Source of the DNA: Acidobacteriia bacterium AH_259_A11_L15
GTDB lineage: Bacteria > Acidobacteriota > Terriglobia > Acidiferrales > 2-02-FULL-67-57
DNA: 64,000 bases
Assembly: GCA_027717655.1 (NCBI GenBank)
Contig: JALLOH010000003.1
Span: forward strand, 16,821-80,820
Direction of reading: 5' to 3'
Under the pieces are notes generated by a model. That model did not search any database. It saw nothing but the letters and a program-made list of their open reading frames with translations, and had not been told where the DNA came from. The stretch's first letter is position 1; the number at the start of each line of letters is the position of its first letter. Shown here piece by piece: positions 1-8,124 of the stretch. Made by a program: the position numbers and the translations under genes.

Positions 1-399
1 AGATTTCGCTGATTGAAAGGTACATGCTGGCGAGTTGAACAGGGAGGCCAAAGCAGCTGCGTTCTGGGTGAATCAAAGGATTCGCTTTTGGTACAGACCA
101 GTTTCCCCACCCGTCGGATGAGGCCGAGGAACAAAAGCTCTAAGTCCTAACGTTCGCTGGGCCTGAAAGTCACGTGGTCTGCTCAGTGTTTGGACGCGAC
201 GGCAGAGTGGGGCACCCCTGCGCGTCCTCTGGAGGTTTCTAATCACGAATCGGGCACCGGCGTAGTCATTTTTGGGCTGCCCGGCGAATCCATGTCCGCT
301 CGACGACAAAGCGCGCAACTCTCTCTTGCCTAGCATCAATCCTAGTGGTTTAGTCGAAGAGAGTTAGGTGTGCTTAACCGCATAAGTTTTGTATTGGCC
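1..399. other. No gene recognised at left edge
   Basis: The first 399 bases hold only one short open frame (88 aa, minus strand), whose translation has no recognisable motif and unusual composition. I see no tRNA, repeat or recombination site here. The bases downstream of the minus-strand gene that stops at 400 show no clear hairpin plus T-run. The island certainly extends to the left, because the 5' part of the interrupted comM gene is absent from the window. Confidence 0.6.
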
Positions 400-1335
400 C
401 TACGCCCCTTCGTACCGACTAACGCTAAAAACGACATAGTTGTACGGGATTAGCCGCTTGTTGTCATCTTTGTTCACAACCTGTCCACTAGCTGGGTTGT
501 AAAGCCACTCGCTCCAGTCCCACACGGTTTCTAGAGTCTCGGGAATTTGCACGGCGAGGTAGGCACCTTCGGCAAGCCGGGCACGCGTTGGAATGGTGCT
601 GAAATCGAGGCCCATGTAGAAATCCTGCACTGGCACATTCCTATGACGTACCGCGATGCTTTTGGTCAGACCCAGTGCCATCTGAGAAAGAGGAGCGATG
701 GCTGGCTGCACGGTGGAAGCTAATCTAAGTCCAGCCTTGAAAACATCCGACTCAAGAAAACCCAAGAAAGCTTCGTCTTCATCGTTCTTTACGTTCACGG
801 TAAAGCACTTGAATGCCACGCCTTCAACACCAACATTCAGTCCCAAGAAGATGGGATAGCCGATGATGGCGGCCTGCTCGCCCTCCCGTACGCGGTAGGT
901 GGCGTTGAAGTGCAGATGCTCGATATTCTTACCTACCTGATTCTGGGCATAGAAGTCGAAAAGCACCCGATGAGTACCACCACCTGGATAAGTTGCCACG
1001 CGAAAGCGATCAAGTGTGATTCTGATGCGGCTACTCTTGAGTACAGGGTCGGGCGGGATGTTGCCAGCGTGCTGGATAAGCAGCGGACCACCACTAGGTC
1101 GGGAGGGGGCGATATAACCAAATGCGTGGGCTGTGTGTCGCCATGGCTTGTCTCCGAAGGGCCACAGTCTCTCAAGCCACCCGAATGTTTCTGGACCGCG
1201 CCTCAACTCGCGTTGGGCGGCCTCCAGGGTCGCTGCTGCATCATCTTCACCCAATTCGCGCAGTTTGGCCGCCGCTCTCGCTGGCGGCCATTTGCCCACC
1301 ACAGGCAGGTCATCGAACCAAGTGGATGCGGTCAT
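400..1335 (-). CDS. Unknown 311-aa partner of the CHAT-STAND protein
   Basis: I do not recognise this family. The protein is 311 aa, soluble, with no signal peptide or membrane helix. After an alpha-helical N-terminal part (about residues 1-70) it is rich in predicted beta strands (from RITLDRFRVATYPGGG through FDFYAQ, HLHFNATYRV, GVAFKCFTVNVKND to the C-terminal YNYVVFSVSRYEG), suggesting a beta-sandwich. The start is supported by AAGGAG nine bases upstream. It lies 57 bases downstream of the CHAT-STAND gene on the same strand, so the two are probably one operon. By analogy with other CHAT systems it could be the protease substrate or the effector, but that is inference. It does not resemble bacterial gasdermins by eye. 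Confidence 0.7.
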   Translation of the reverse strand: MTASTWFDDLPVVGKWPPARAAAKLRELGEDDAAATLEAAQRELRRGPETFGWLERLWPFGDKPWRHTAHAFGYIAPSRPSGGPLLIQHAGNIPPDPVLKSSRIRITLDRFRVATYPGGGTHRVLFDFYAQNQVGKNIEHLHFNATYRVREGEQAAIIGYPIFLGLNVGVEGVAFKCFTVNVKNDEDEAFLGFLESDVFKAGLRLASTVQPAIAPLSQMALGLTKSIAVRHRNVPVQDFYMGLDFSTIPTRARLAEGAYLAVQIPETLETVWDWSEWLYNPASGQVVNKDDNKRLIPYNYVVFSVSRYEGA

Positions 1336-1392
1336 ATGGTCAGACTCCTTCCTTTTTCAGCGAGCCCTGAATCCATTTAATATCCATTGAAT

Positions 1393-4300
1393 TCATTGAA
1401 GTCTTTTAATCCACTTGACCAACTTCTTCGTCTGTTGCATCTCCTTCTCCGCGAGTGGGCCGTAGGCTTGATAGTTGCGCAAGGCGGCGTTGGCGAACTC
1501 CAGAGCATCTGCGTACATGCCTGCGTTCGTTAGCGCGACCGCGAAATTGCGGCGTTCTTTGGCTGCCTCATAGAAATCCCCCTCCGATTCAAAATGGCGA
1601 ATTGCCTCGCTACAGTGAGTCAAGGCGCGTCCCGGGTTACCCATATCGTAGTATACATGGGCGAGCCCACTGTGAACCCTCGCCAAATCAGGCGCTGCGT
1701 TTGGAGGGATGAGTTCAAGCGCCCGCCAGTAGAATTGTACAGCGGCGTTAAGGTGACGGCGCAGCTCTTCCTCTGGCTTTTTGGTTGCCTGAGCTTCTTT
1801 GAAGCGTTCATGGGCCACAAGCCCAAGATGACGCAACGATGTAGCACGTCCCCCTTGGTGGCGCTCCTCCCAAAGTTCCAAACTACGCCGATACCAGTAT
1901 TCGGCCTTCGCAAGGTCACGGAGGGCAGGAAGGCCGTATACGTGCCCAAGATTCAATGCGGCGAAGGCCTCGGCGATGCGGTCGCCAATGCGTTGGTGCA
2001 AAGCTACGGCTTCCTCGTGAGGCGCAACACACTCGGCTTTGCCCTGTTCGCGCTGAATGTAGCCCAACTGTGCCAGCGAGACCGCTAGCGTCCGAATGCA
2101 GCTACGCTGGTGTGCATCCAGTGCTTCGGGCGGCACGGCAAGCGCTGAGGCAGCGGATTGGCGTTCCCATGCCACGCGGAGGTTTTGCAAGCGCTCTGCC
2201 TCCTTCCACTGCCGCATTTGACGGGCGAGATCCATACGCCATTCGGTGACGAGGCCCCAGTCCTCCTCCCGCCCGGGCAGCGCGCCGTCCGTGGCCGGCT
2301 CGACGAAGTCCGGCACAATCTCATTTACGAGCCGCGCCCACTCCACTCGGCGTCCGGCTTGAGAGTAGAGTCCGCGCAAGCCCTGCATCGTACTCGTCAA
2401 GGCATTCCACCAGCCATGTGTGCGGGCAAGCCGCCGGGCATACAGGAAGTTTTCTTCCTCGATAGTCAGCACGTTAATGATCTTAGGGTCGCCACCTTCG
2501 TTCTGAGCGAAACAGTAGTCCCCAAACCAGCCGACCATTTCGACATAAGCCCTCTCCGCCTGCTCTCGACGATCCGCATAGTGTTGCTCGAACAGACGGC
2601 GGAGAAACCAAGGTAGCGCTGGGTGGATGCTGTAGTAGTCGCCGATGGCAGTGAGCAGGCCGATTTCCGCCGCGCGGTCGAGCAAGGCCCTAGCCGCTTC
2701 GCGCGTCAGGCCGCACACCTCGGGCAGACACCAGCCTTTTTCGGGTACTCCCATCGCTCGCAGCGCACCTGCATGCACAAAGCCCTGAAAAAGGTGCAAC
2801 AGAGCCAGCTGCTTGCGCTCGGCTTCGCTGAAAGCATGCTTAAAGCCGTAACTCAATGACGCACCCAAAGACTTCGAGCGTCCTTCACCGGCTTCATCCT
2901 CAAATGCGGCTTCGCCAGCGCGCAGTTTGGAGACGAAGCCTTCTATTTGCTCTCTGGTCCTCAGTCCATCGCGCAGCGCCTGGTCGACCACCACCGTCAT
3001 TGTCAGCGGGTTGCCTCGTGTGAATTGGAGCAGCGGTCGCCAGTCTTCCAAGTCGGTTAGTAGCCGGCGATGCTTCTCTGCCAGTGCCTTCGCCAACTGC
3101 ACACGTTCCTGCATCGGCATGGGCGGCACGATGATGCGCGCAGGCAGGTTACCCAGCCAAGCGCGTTCGTCACGCCGCGAGGTCAACAGGAATTTGGCTC
3201 GCGTCTTCCTCGCCGCACGCAAAAACTCGGCTAACTCCTGTTGCTCGGCTACGCACCACGCTGAAGACACGCCGGCCGGGAAGCCCGCTACCGTCTCAAC
3301 GTTGTCCCAAATCCAGAGCACTGGGACTTGCTGCAGCACCCGGAGTGCCACATCTCGCCGCTGATCCTCACTCAACGCGAGCCAGTGAATGCCCGTCTGC
3401 TCTAGCATCCTACGAAACACTTGCTCAATTGCATCCACTACGCGCGCCAGCGGCTTGTACAGCTCGAACGAGGTGAACAGCACCGGTCCATCCACGCCGC
3501 CCGTCAGCGTGTACCAGCGTGCAAACTCGGCGGCCGTGGCTGTCTTGCCGCTCCCTGCGAAGGCGTGCAGAAGGACTATGCTGTGCGTGTCGAAGGCGCG
3601 GTCGACGGCCAACAAGGTTTCATCTCGGCCGAAGAAGCCCACGTCTGGGGGCTTCGGCAGGTTGGCGTCAAGCTTCCCACGCGCCGGCGCGGTATCAGCG
3701 GGGTGCAGGGTGATGGTGAATTTCTCGCCTTTGGGTGACTTAGGGAAGAGCGCAACCGGCGCAGATTCGTACACGACCGGCACGAGCCAATCTTGCAAGG
3801 AGCGCGGAGCGTAAGCGATCTCGCGCAGCGGTTGGTCGTGCAATTGCTTGCGGCCTAGCGTCACGGCCTCGCCGAGAGTTTGGCCCTGCGTGAGCGCGGC
3901 GTACAGGTCGAGCACGAACTGCGCGGCGGTGACGACGTAGACGTTGTAGCGCATGGCTACTACGCCAGCAACGCCCGTGTCCATCACCTCATGGGCTAGC
4001 GAGCCATAGGCGCGCACTTGGCCGTGTGGGTCGTCCTCTTCTTCCTTGAGCGGAGCCTCAGGCGCGTCGGCGTGGGCGGAACGGCAGGCATTGAGCACCA
4101 GCACCGGCACGCCCATCTCGACCAACAGTTTGCCGAGCTTGTGGCCGCCCACTAACTCGACATTATCCGGCAGCTTGGGATTTTCAAACGCCAAATAGCC
4201 ATGCGCCCCTTTCCGTAGGGTGGATGGCAACAATGGACTAAACCTTTTGACTATTTCCTCTAGTTTGTCCGGCTTGGCTACTTCCGCGTACAGCCCATGC

Positions 4301-4995
4301 CCGTCAAAATGGACGACGCGATACGGCTCACCCTTGGCTTTGGCTGCGCGCAGGGCCCGACCCAACTGCTCGAACGTGGGCGGGCGCAGCACGTCCAGTT
4401 GGAAGGCATCCCGGGCGGTCGCACTCAGCCCCTTGATGAGGCGGCTGGCGACCGAGCGAAACGGCACATCCTCGCGTCCGCCAGGGCGACAGACCACCAA
4501 TAGGATGCGGATGGGGCCGGACCTAGTCGGGGGGAGGTGCAGGCGTTGCGCGGTTTGGTGATGAGCGCGCACAAAGGCGCGGGCTTGCAGGACTAGCGGC
4601 ATATCGGTCGTCGGATCGCGAATCAGTTCCCATGGGATGGTTGCTGCTCCCCGTACATCAGTGAAAATTTCAACGCGGGTGTCTTTCAGGGAACCACGGA
4701 GCATGGCCCACAGATCGCGGACGTCGTTGTTGGCCTGAAACACGGCCTTGAAGAGTTCTGTTCCAATCTCGGCCATGCGGTTCTCAATACGCGCCGCGAT
4801 CTTGGGCATGGGGTCTAGCGGGTTTTGCAGGTAGTCTTCAAGGTACCAGCGTAAGTCCTCTTGCTCTTGCGCGGTGAGTCTGAAGTGAAAGCGGGCAGTG
4901 GCGGCGTGGCCAGGCGGCCCAACGCCTTCGAGCACGACTTCGACGCGGTGTTGGTTATGCACCTCAGAGGCTTGCGTGAGGCGAAGGATTAACAT
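1393..4995 (-). CDS. CHAT protease - STAND NTPase - TPR protein
   Basis: A long signalling ATPase of the STAND type with an N-terminal CHAT (caspase-like) peptidase. Counting from the chosen start, the CHAT part spans roughly residues 1-420 and shows the catalytic histidine in VVHFDGHG and the cysteine in VLVLNACRSA. The NTPase follows near 450-800 with FFGRDE, Walker A AGSGKT and Walker B-like PVLWIWDN. A winged-helix-like stretch and about ten TPR-like helices fill the C-terminus. Such proteins sense a ligand through the repeats, oligomerise with ATP and activate the protease. The track starts at a GTG at 5076; I prefer the internal ATG at 4995 (MLILRLTQ), because CHAT proteins commonly begin this way, though its ribosome site is weak. 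It probably forms an operon with the 311-aa gene downstream. An anti-phage or conflict role is inferred from architecture and from the island context. Confidence 0.85.
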   Translation of the reverse strand: MLILRLTQASEVHNQHRVEVVLEGVGPPGHAATARFHFRLTAQEQEDLRWYLEDYLQNPLDPMPKIAARIENRMAEIGTELFKAVFQANNDVRDLWAMLRGSLKDTRVEIFTDVRGAATIPWELIRDPTTDMPLVLQARAFVRAHHQTAQRLHLPPTRSGPIRILLVVCRPGGREDVPFRSVASRLIKGLSATARDAFQLDVLRPPTFEQLGRALRAAKAKGEPYRVVHFDGHGLYAEVAKPDKLEEIVKRFSPLLPSTLRKGAHGYLAFENPKLPDNVELVGGHKLGKLLVEMGVPVLVLNACRSAHADAPEAPLKEEEDDPHGQVRAYGSLAHEVMDTGVAGVVAMRYNVYVVTAAQFVLDLYAALTQGQTLGEAVTLGRKQLHDQPLREIAYAPRSLQDWLVPVVYESAPVALFPKSPKGEKFTITLHPADTAPARGKLDANLPKPPDVGFFGRDETLLAVDRAFDTHSIVLLHAFAGSGKTATAAEFARWYTLTGGVDGPVLFTSFELYKPLARVVDAIEQVFRRMLEQTGIHWLALSEDQRRDVALRVLQQVPVLWIWDNVETVAGFPAGVSSAWCVAEQQELAEFLRAARKTRAKFLLTSRRDERAWLGNLPARIIVPPMPMQERVQLAKALAEKHRRLLTDLEDWRPLLQFTRGNPLTMTVVVDQALRDGLRTREQIEGFVSKLRAGEAAFEDEAGEGRSKSLGASLSYGFKHAFSEAERKQLALLHLFQGFVHAGALRAMGVPEKGWCLPEVCGLTREAARALLDRAAEIGLLTAIGDYYSIHPALPWFLRRLFEQHYADRREQAERAYVEMVGWFGDYCFAQNEGGDPKIINVLTIEEENFLYARRLARTHGWWNALTSTMQGLRGLYSQAGRRVEWARLVNEIVPDFVEPATDGALPGREEDWGLVTEWRMDLARQMRQWKEAERLQNLRVAWERQSAASALAVPPEALDAHQRSCIRTLAVSLAQLGYIQREQGKAECVAPHEEAVALHQRIGDRIAEAFAALNLGHVYGLPALRDLAKAEYWYRRSLELWEERHQGGRATSLRHLGLVAHERFKEAQATKKPEEELRRHLNAAVQFYWRALELIPPNAAPDLARVHSGLAHVYYDMGNPGRALTHCSEAIRHFESEGDFYEAAKERRNFAVALTNAGMYADALEFANAALRNYQAYGPLAEKEMQQTKKLVKWIKRLQ

Positions 4996-5494
4996 CGGGA
5001 TCCCAAAAATAGTTTTGTGTAGAAAAACCTGGGCCCAAATATTCCTTTTTGTCTCGAACCAACTACAGCTTAGCACGTCGGTGACTTCCCTGCTAGCGTT
5101 GCTGTTTTCAGAGACTCTTCAAACGACGTTTCCATAGTGTTTCCAAACATAGCTTTCAATACAGGCAGCGACGAGCCGGAGGCCGGCCTGACACCAAGCG
5201 GATTCGGAGGCGTCGGCAGAAAACTTTTCACCTGCATAACCAGCAGCCTGCAAACCTGACCTTTAAGTCTATTCTGTCCTGATGTGACGATAATTGGAGG
5301 TACGTTGCGTGCTTGCGAAGAGAAGTAGACACTCCGGCGACGAAATGCTTGCTAGTGTGCGCAGACACATAAATGAGAGCTCCAGCTCGCTAAGTGCTTT
5401 CAGGAAGACCTACCTTCAGGAGCTGGATGGCTGCGTGCCAGCGGAGTTTGTTGGCGACGACCTACTTTACTCAATCAAGGAAAAGTATGAAGGA
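4996..5494. other. Intergenic region, nothing recognised
   Basis: About 500 bases between the CHAT gene and the small gene that stops at 5495. It should contain the promoter of the CHAT operon, but I cannot point to convincing -35/-10 boxes. The open frame on the plus strand that enters this region from 5294 is judged to be a shadow of the minus-strand small gene. Short stretches rich in CCGGAGGCCGG near 5180 could pair but do not form a clear terminator. Confidence 0.5.
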
Positions 5495-5674
5495 TCATCG
5501 AACGAATTCGAGTTCCTTTTCCACGATTGCTCTCGCGGGCAGGCCGTGAAGCTTGACCCGCCATCCCCTGTGGGCCTTTGTCAGCAGAATCAGAACCTCG
5601 CGGTCCCTCTTCCTGTAGAAGCAGACAATTCTCTCACCCTGGACTTCATCTCCGAGGCTGCTCAAAACAGTCAT
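5495..5674 (-). CDS. Small 59-aa protein coupled to the RHH regulator
   Basis: Not in the ORF track because it is only 59 codons. The translation begins MTVLSSLGDEVQGERIV and ends EKELEFVR, a compact basic protein of unknown function. Its ATG overlaps the stop of the upstream regulator gene as ATGA (5671-5674), the classic arrangement of translational coupling, which is the main reason for calling it real. Codon choice reads like the neighbouring genes, whereas the overlapping plus-strand frame (5294-5764) has no support of its own. Because it is co-transcribed with a ribbon-helix-helix regulator it may be the partner of a small regulatory or toxin-antitoxin pair, but nothing in the sequence names its activity. 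Confidence 0.6.
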   Translation of the reverse strand: MTVLSSLGDEVQGERIVCFYRKRDREVLILLTKAHRGWRVKLHGLPARAIVEKELEFVR

Positions 5675-6006
5675 CGAATCCGACCTTCCTTGACCAGATC
5701 TTTCACGATAGAGATTACGAGACCTATGTCAAGTCGCAGAGCATCTGCGATGTCGCTCGGATAGCATTTGCGGTTCTTCTTGAGATAGTCGAGTATCTCC
5801 TGCTTTGCCTTCTTCTTCGAGACATTACGCAGTTCTATGACCTCGACGGCCTGCAGCTTCTCCCGTATCGCCTGTCTCACGAAATCGGCCGTGTTCATGT
5901 AAAACCCTTTGTCTACAAGTCGTTCGATCTCCTCGATCTCCTTGGGACTCAATCTGGTGGAAATCTGGTCTCTTTCCCTTTGGTTGAGCTGGGGCACTCT
6001 TGTCAC
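5671..6006 (-). CDS. Ribbon-helix-helix plus winged-helix regulator, archaeal style
   Basis: A 111-aa DNA-binding protein with two parts. Residues 14-50 (ISTRLSPKEIEEIERLV, then TADFVRQAIREKL) are a clear CopG-like ribbon-helix-helix. Residues about 65-111 (KKAKQEILDYLKKN, SDIADALRLD, IVKDLVKEGRIR) look like a winged helix. This fusion and the lysine/glutamate-rich style are familiar from archaeal regulators. The track start is GTG at 6006; a second GTG at 5997 is four bases after GGTGAC, a good ribosome site, so the shorter start (MPQLNQRERD) is also likely. Upstream on the same strand is GAAACGCTTAAG (about 6034-6045), which resembles an archaeal BRE/TATA element. It is coupled to the 59-aa gene and probably represses its own operon. 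Confidence 0.8.
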   Translation of the reverse strand: MTRVPQLNQRERDQISTRLSPKEIEEIERLVDKGFYMNTADFVRQAIREKLQAVEVIELRNVSKKKAKQEILDYLKKNRKCYPSDIADALRLDIGLVISIVKDLVKEGRIR

Positions 6007-6102
6007 CCAATGGTTTTTATGGGTAACAAACTACTTAAGCGTTTCTATGCGTGAGAAAATGTGGTCGTTTGACAAAGACGGGTGGGCTTTGCCTATCGAC
6101 GC

Positions 6103-6879
6103 TCACTCAAGCCTCGTCCACTCATACCAGCCTGCAATGCCGAGCTCTTTTGCCCAGGCATCTGCCACTCTTATGTCGTTTACATAACCTCTGTCTGTTT
6201 CTGCCATATATGAGTCCAGCTTCTCGCCTATCTCGGCAAAACCTTCTTCGCGGTAGGGCGCAATGAGTCCCGGCTCGTTCAGCAGCTTGCTTGTAGCCTT
6301 GGCCAAGACGTAGTTCATGCTGTTTGTCTTTTTGTAGATTGAGGGAGGCGTCCACTTCTCGATCTCCGGGTCAAGACATTTGATTGATGTGGCATAGAGC
6401 TCACGCAGGGCAGAAGCCTGAATGTCTCTGAGCGGCTCGAAGTTGTTATGAATCCAGGCCTCTATCCTGCAATCTGCTGGGGTGTTCGTCAGCTGACGGA
6501 CGAGGCCTGAGCACAAGCACTCAAGAAATTCCTTCATTCTACGGTTGGAGACATAGTTCTTCAGTTTCCAAGTTTCTCCATGCAGTTGCCTAATGGCTTT
6601 TCTGAGAGTTTCTGGATTCGTCGCAGGCACAAGACGGTCTTCTGGCCTAGCAGAGAAAAAGCGGTAGATGTGCCCGCATTCATGCGCGACAAGGTAGTCC
6701 AGGTATCTTGCATGGGCTGGATGATAAGCAATTAGGCAGACCTTTTCTCCCTTTCTTGGATACCGGGTAGCACTCCACACCTGCAGAGTGGGGTCGCTTT
6801 CGAGGATAATCGGGAACCCACTGACCGATGAGGCTAGCTCGACCACATTACTACCTCTCTGCGAAGTAGCTCGCGACAT
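6103..6879 (-). CDS. Zinc metallopeptidase-like protein (HECGH)
   Basis: A protein of about 258 aa with one clear motif, YLVAHECGHIYRFF, a HExxH zinc-metallopeptidase signature near residue 66, and an acidic residue further on (CRIEAWIHNNF) that could be the third ligand. No signal peptide or membrane helix is visible, so it is probably cytosolic. I do not recognise the rest; it is not of the fused XRE-ImmA type seen at 28-29 kb. The track begins at 6957, but I prefer the ATG at 6879 (MSRATSQRGS), because a TATA-like box lies 24-32 bases upstream, which suits a leaderless transcript. It faces away from the cdc6 gene and shares its short control region. Confidence 0.65.
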   Translation of the reverse strand: MSRATSQRGSNVVELASSVSGFPIILESDPTLQVWSATRYPRKGEKVCLIAYHPAHARYLDYLVAHECGHIYRFFSARPEDRLVPATNPETLRKAIRQLHGETWKLKNYVSNRRMKEFLECLCSGLVRQLTNTPADCRIEAWIHNNFEPLRDIQASALRELYATSIKCLDPEIEKWTPPSIYKKTNSMNYVLAKATSKLLNEPGLIAPYREEGFAEIGEKLDSYMAETDRGYVNDIRVADAWAKELGIAGWYEWTRLE

Positions 6880-6902
6880 TCTTTGCTTTTCTGTCTCAAG
6901 CC

Positions 6903-6911
6903 ATAAAAAGC
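6903..6911 (-). promoter_or_regulatory. TATA-like box for the metallopeptidase gene
   Basis: On the minus strand the sequence AAGCTTTTTATGG is centred about 28 bases before the ATG at 6879. This spacing is that of archaeal TATA boxes on leaderless mRNAs. It would also explain why the longer open frame to 6957 is not used. No bacterial -35 box at proper spacing is evident. Confidence 0.35.
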
Positions 6912-6977
6912 TTGCGCGTGTGCAATGCCACACTTGCAAGTGAAGCGGACCGCTCATTTTTAAGTTGAAGCGAGGAA

Positions 6978-7018
6978 GGGTTACGTAATGGAACCGTAAT
7001 GCGTGAAAGGAATAACCC
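6978..7018. repeat. Iteron-like direct repeats inside an inverted repeat upstream of cdc6
   Basis: Between the divergent metallopeptidase and cdc6 genes, CGTAATG occurs twice (6984-6990 and 6995-7001), exactly 11 bases apart, one helical turn. The pair is bracketed by the inverted arms GGGTTA (6978-6983) and TAACCC (7013-7018). Archaeal initiators bind repeated boxes next to their own genes, so this is a candidate origin or operator. It does not match the classical ORB consensus that I know. Confidence 0.35.
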
Positions 7019-7036
7019 GCACCATGACCGTGTCAG

Positions 7037-7045
7037 ATTTTAATT
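7037..7045 (+). promoter_or_regulatory. TATA-like box for cdc6
   Basis: ATTTTAATT is centred 27 bases before the ATG at 7068 and 15 before the ATG at 7056. The first distance is the archaeal leaderless spacing and would favour the shorter Cdc6 start (MNERSLIANAS). Confidence 0.35.
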
Positions 7046-7055
7046 GCTCTTAATC

Positions 7056-8105
7056 ATGACCAAGAAAATGAATGAACGATCACTCATCGCGAACGCTTCT
7101 GCTTTCGCCCAAGCCTATATCCCGTCGATCTTCGTTGCGAGACAGCCCGAGATTACAAGACTTCGCAGTTACCTCGCTCCACTTGTTCGCAAGCAACCGA
7201 TCAAGAACATTTGGATTCATGGCCCATCTGGGGCAGGCAAGACTTGCGTAGCCAAATTCCTCCTCAACGAATTGGAGGAACAGCATCAGATCAAGGGAGT
7301 CTACGTCAATTGCTGGGAGACCGAGACCTTCTTCTCCATTTTGGACAAGGTGGTCCGGGACTTTCGCATCCTCGGAGCAGAGCGCCTGAGCACTGTGTAC
7401 AAGATGGAAAGGCTTGAGAACTATTTGCAAAGCAAGCCGTTGCTTATCGTCCTGGATGAGCTCGACAAGCCGTCGCCCAAAGAAAGAGATTCGATTATCT
7501 ACAACCTGTGCGGGATACCGAGCGTGACCCTCATTTGCATCTGCAACAGCCGCTACTTCTACTACATTCTCGACAGCAGAGTGAGGTCCCGACTGGATGC
7601 CGTGCTGCTGGAGTTCAAGCCCTACGCCCTTGAAGACGTTCAAGAAATCCTGCGGCAGAGAGCGGAATTAGGGTTGAAGCCTGAAGCAGCGAAACAGGCC
7701 GTTCTACGGAAGGTAGCCCGGCTCGCCAACGGGGATGCCAGAATTGCCATCCAGACCTTGCGACATGCGGCAAGCTACGCCGATGTGTATGCCGGCGACC
7801 GAATCCAAGCTGATCATGTCAAGAGCGGCCACAGCATCGCGCGAAACGCCAAGAAGAAGTATGTTCTCGGCAAACTGTCTGACCACCACCAGCTCATCTA
7901 CGGAATCATCCAGGACTTCGGCGAGGTCAGGTCAGGTGAGCTCTGGAAAGAATATCTGCTGCGCTGCAAGCAGGCCGGAATGCCATCGGCCGCGCCTCGA
8001 ACCTTTTCGCTCTACATCAAAAAGCTGGAAGAAGTCGATCTAGTTACGAGCGCAAGGGCCCTCGGTATCAAGGGAAATGTGCGGGTGTTCAGGGTTCGGA
8101 GATAA
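7056..8105 (+). CDS. cdc6: Orc1/Cdc6-type replication initiator (AAA+)
   Basis: A 349-aa AAA+ ATPase of the archaeal Orc1/Cdc6 family. Visible parts are the N-terminal FVARQPEITRL box, Walker A HGPSGAGKT, Walker B LLIVLDELDK, sensor 1 CICNSR, the sensor-2 lid NGDARIAIQTL near residue 235, and a C-terminal winged helix (HHQLIYGI, PRTFSLYIKKLEE, GIKGNVRVFRVRR). In archaea these proteins bind repeated boxes at origins and load the MCM helicase. Length is close to the family norm. Start choices are TTG 7044, ATG 7056 and ATG 7068. It is followed after about 20 bases by a DNA methyltransferase, and the same gene pair exists as a decayed copy 2 kb downstream. An archaeal initiator inside a bacterial island is unusual and suggests capture of an archaeal plasmid or virus; no MCM gene is visible in the window. 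Confidence 0.9.
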   Translation: MTKKMNERSLIANASAFAQAYIPSIFVARQPEITRLRSYLAPLVRKQPIKNIWIHGPSGAGKTCVAKFLLNELEEQHQIKGVYVNCWETETFFSILDKVVRDFRILGAERLSTVYKMERLENYLQSKPLLIVLDELDKPSPKERDSIIYNLCGIPSVTLICICNSRYFYYILDSRVRSRLDAVLLEFKPYALEDVQEILRQRAELGLKPEAAKQAVLRKVARLANGDARIAIQTLRHAASYADVYAGDRIQADHVKSGHSIARNAKKKYVLGKLSDHHQLIYGIIQDFGEVRSGELWKEYLLRCKQAGMPSAAPRTFSLYIKKLEEVDLVTSARALGIKGNVRVFRVRR

Positions 8106-8124
8106 GGCAGAAAGGTGATGAAGT

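Noticed and set aside
73-339. 88-aa minus-strand ORF at the left edge
   Set aside because: No motif, no ribosome site and random-looking composition.
400-1335. 311-aa partner as a bacterial gasdermin cleaved by CHAT
   Set aside because: The N-terminus lacks the expected cysteine, and the sequence does not resemble the gasdermins I know. It was left as an unknown partner.
5294-5764. 156-aa plus-strand ORF
   Set aside because: It lies opposite the RHH regulator and the coupled 59-aa gene on the minus strand, whose ATGA overlap and motif content are far better evidence. The ORF has no recognisable motif and no clear ribosome site.
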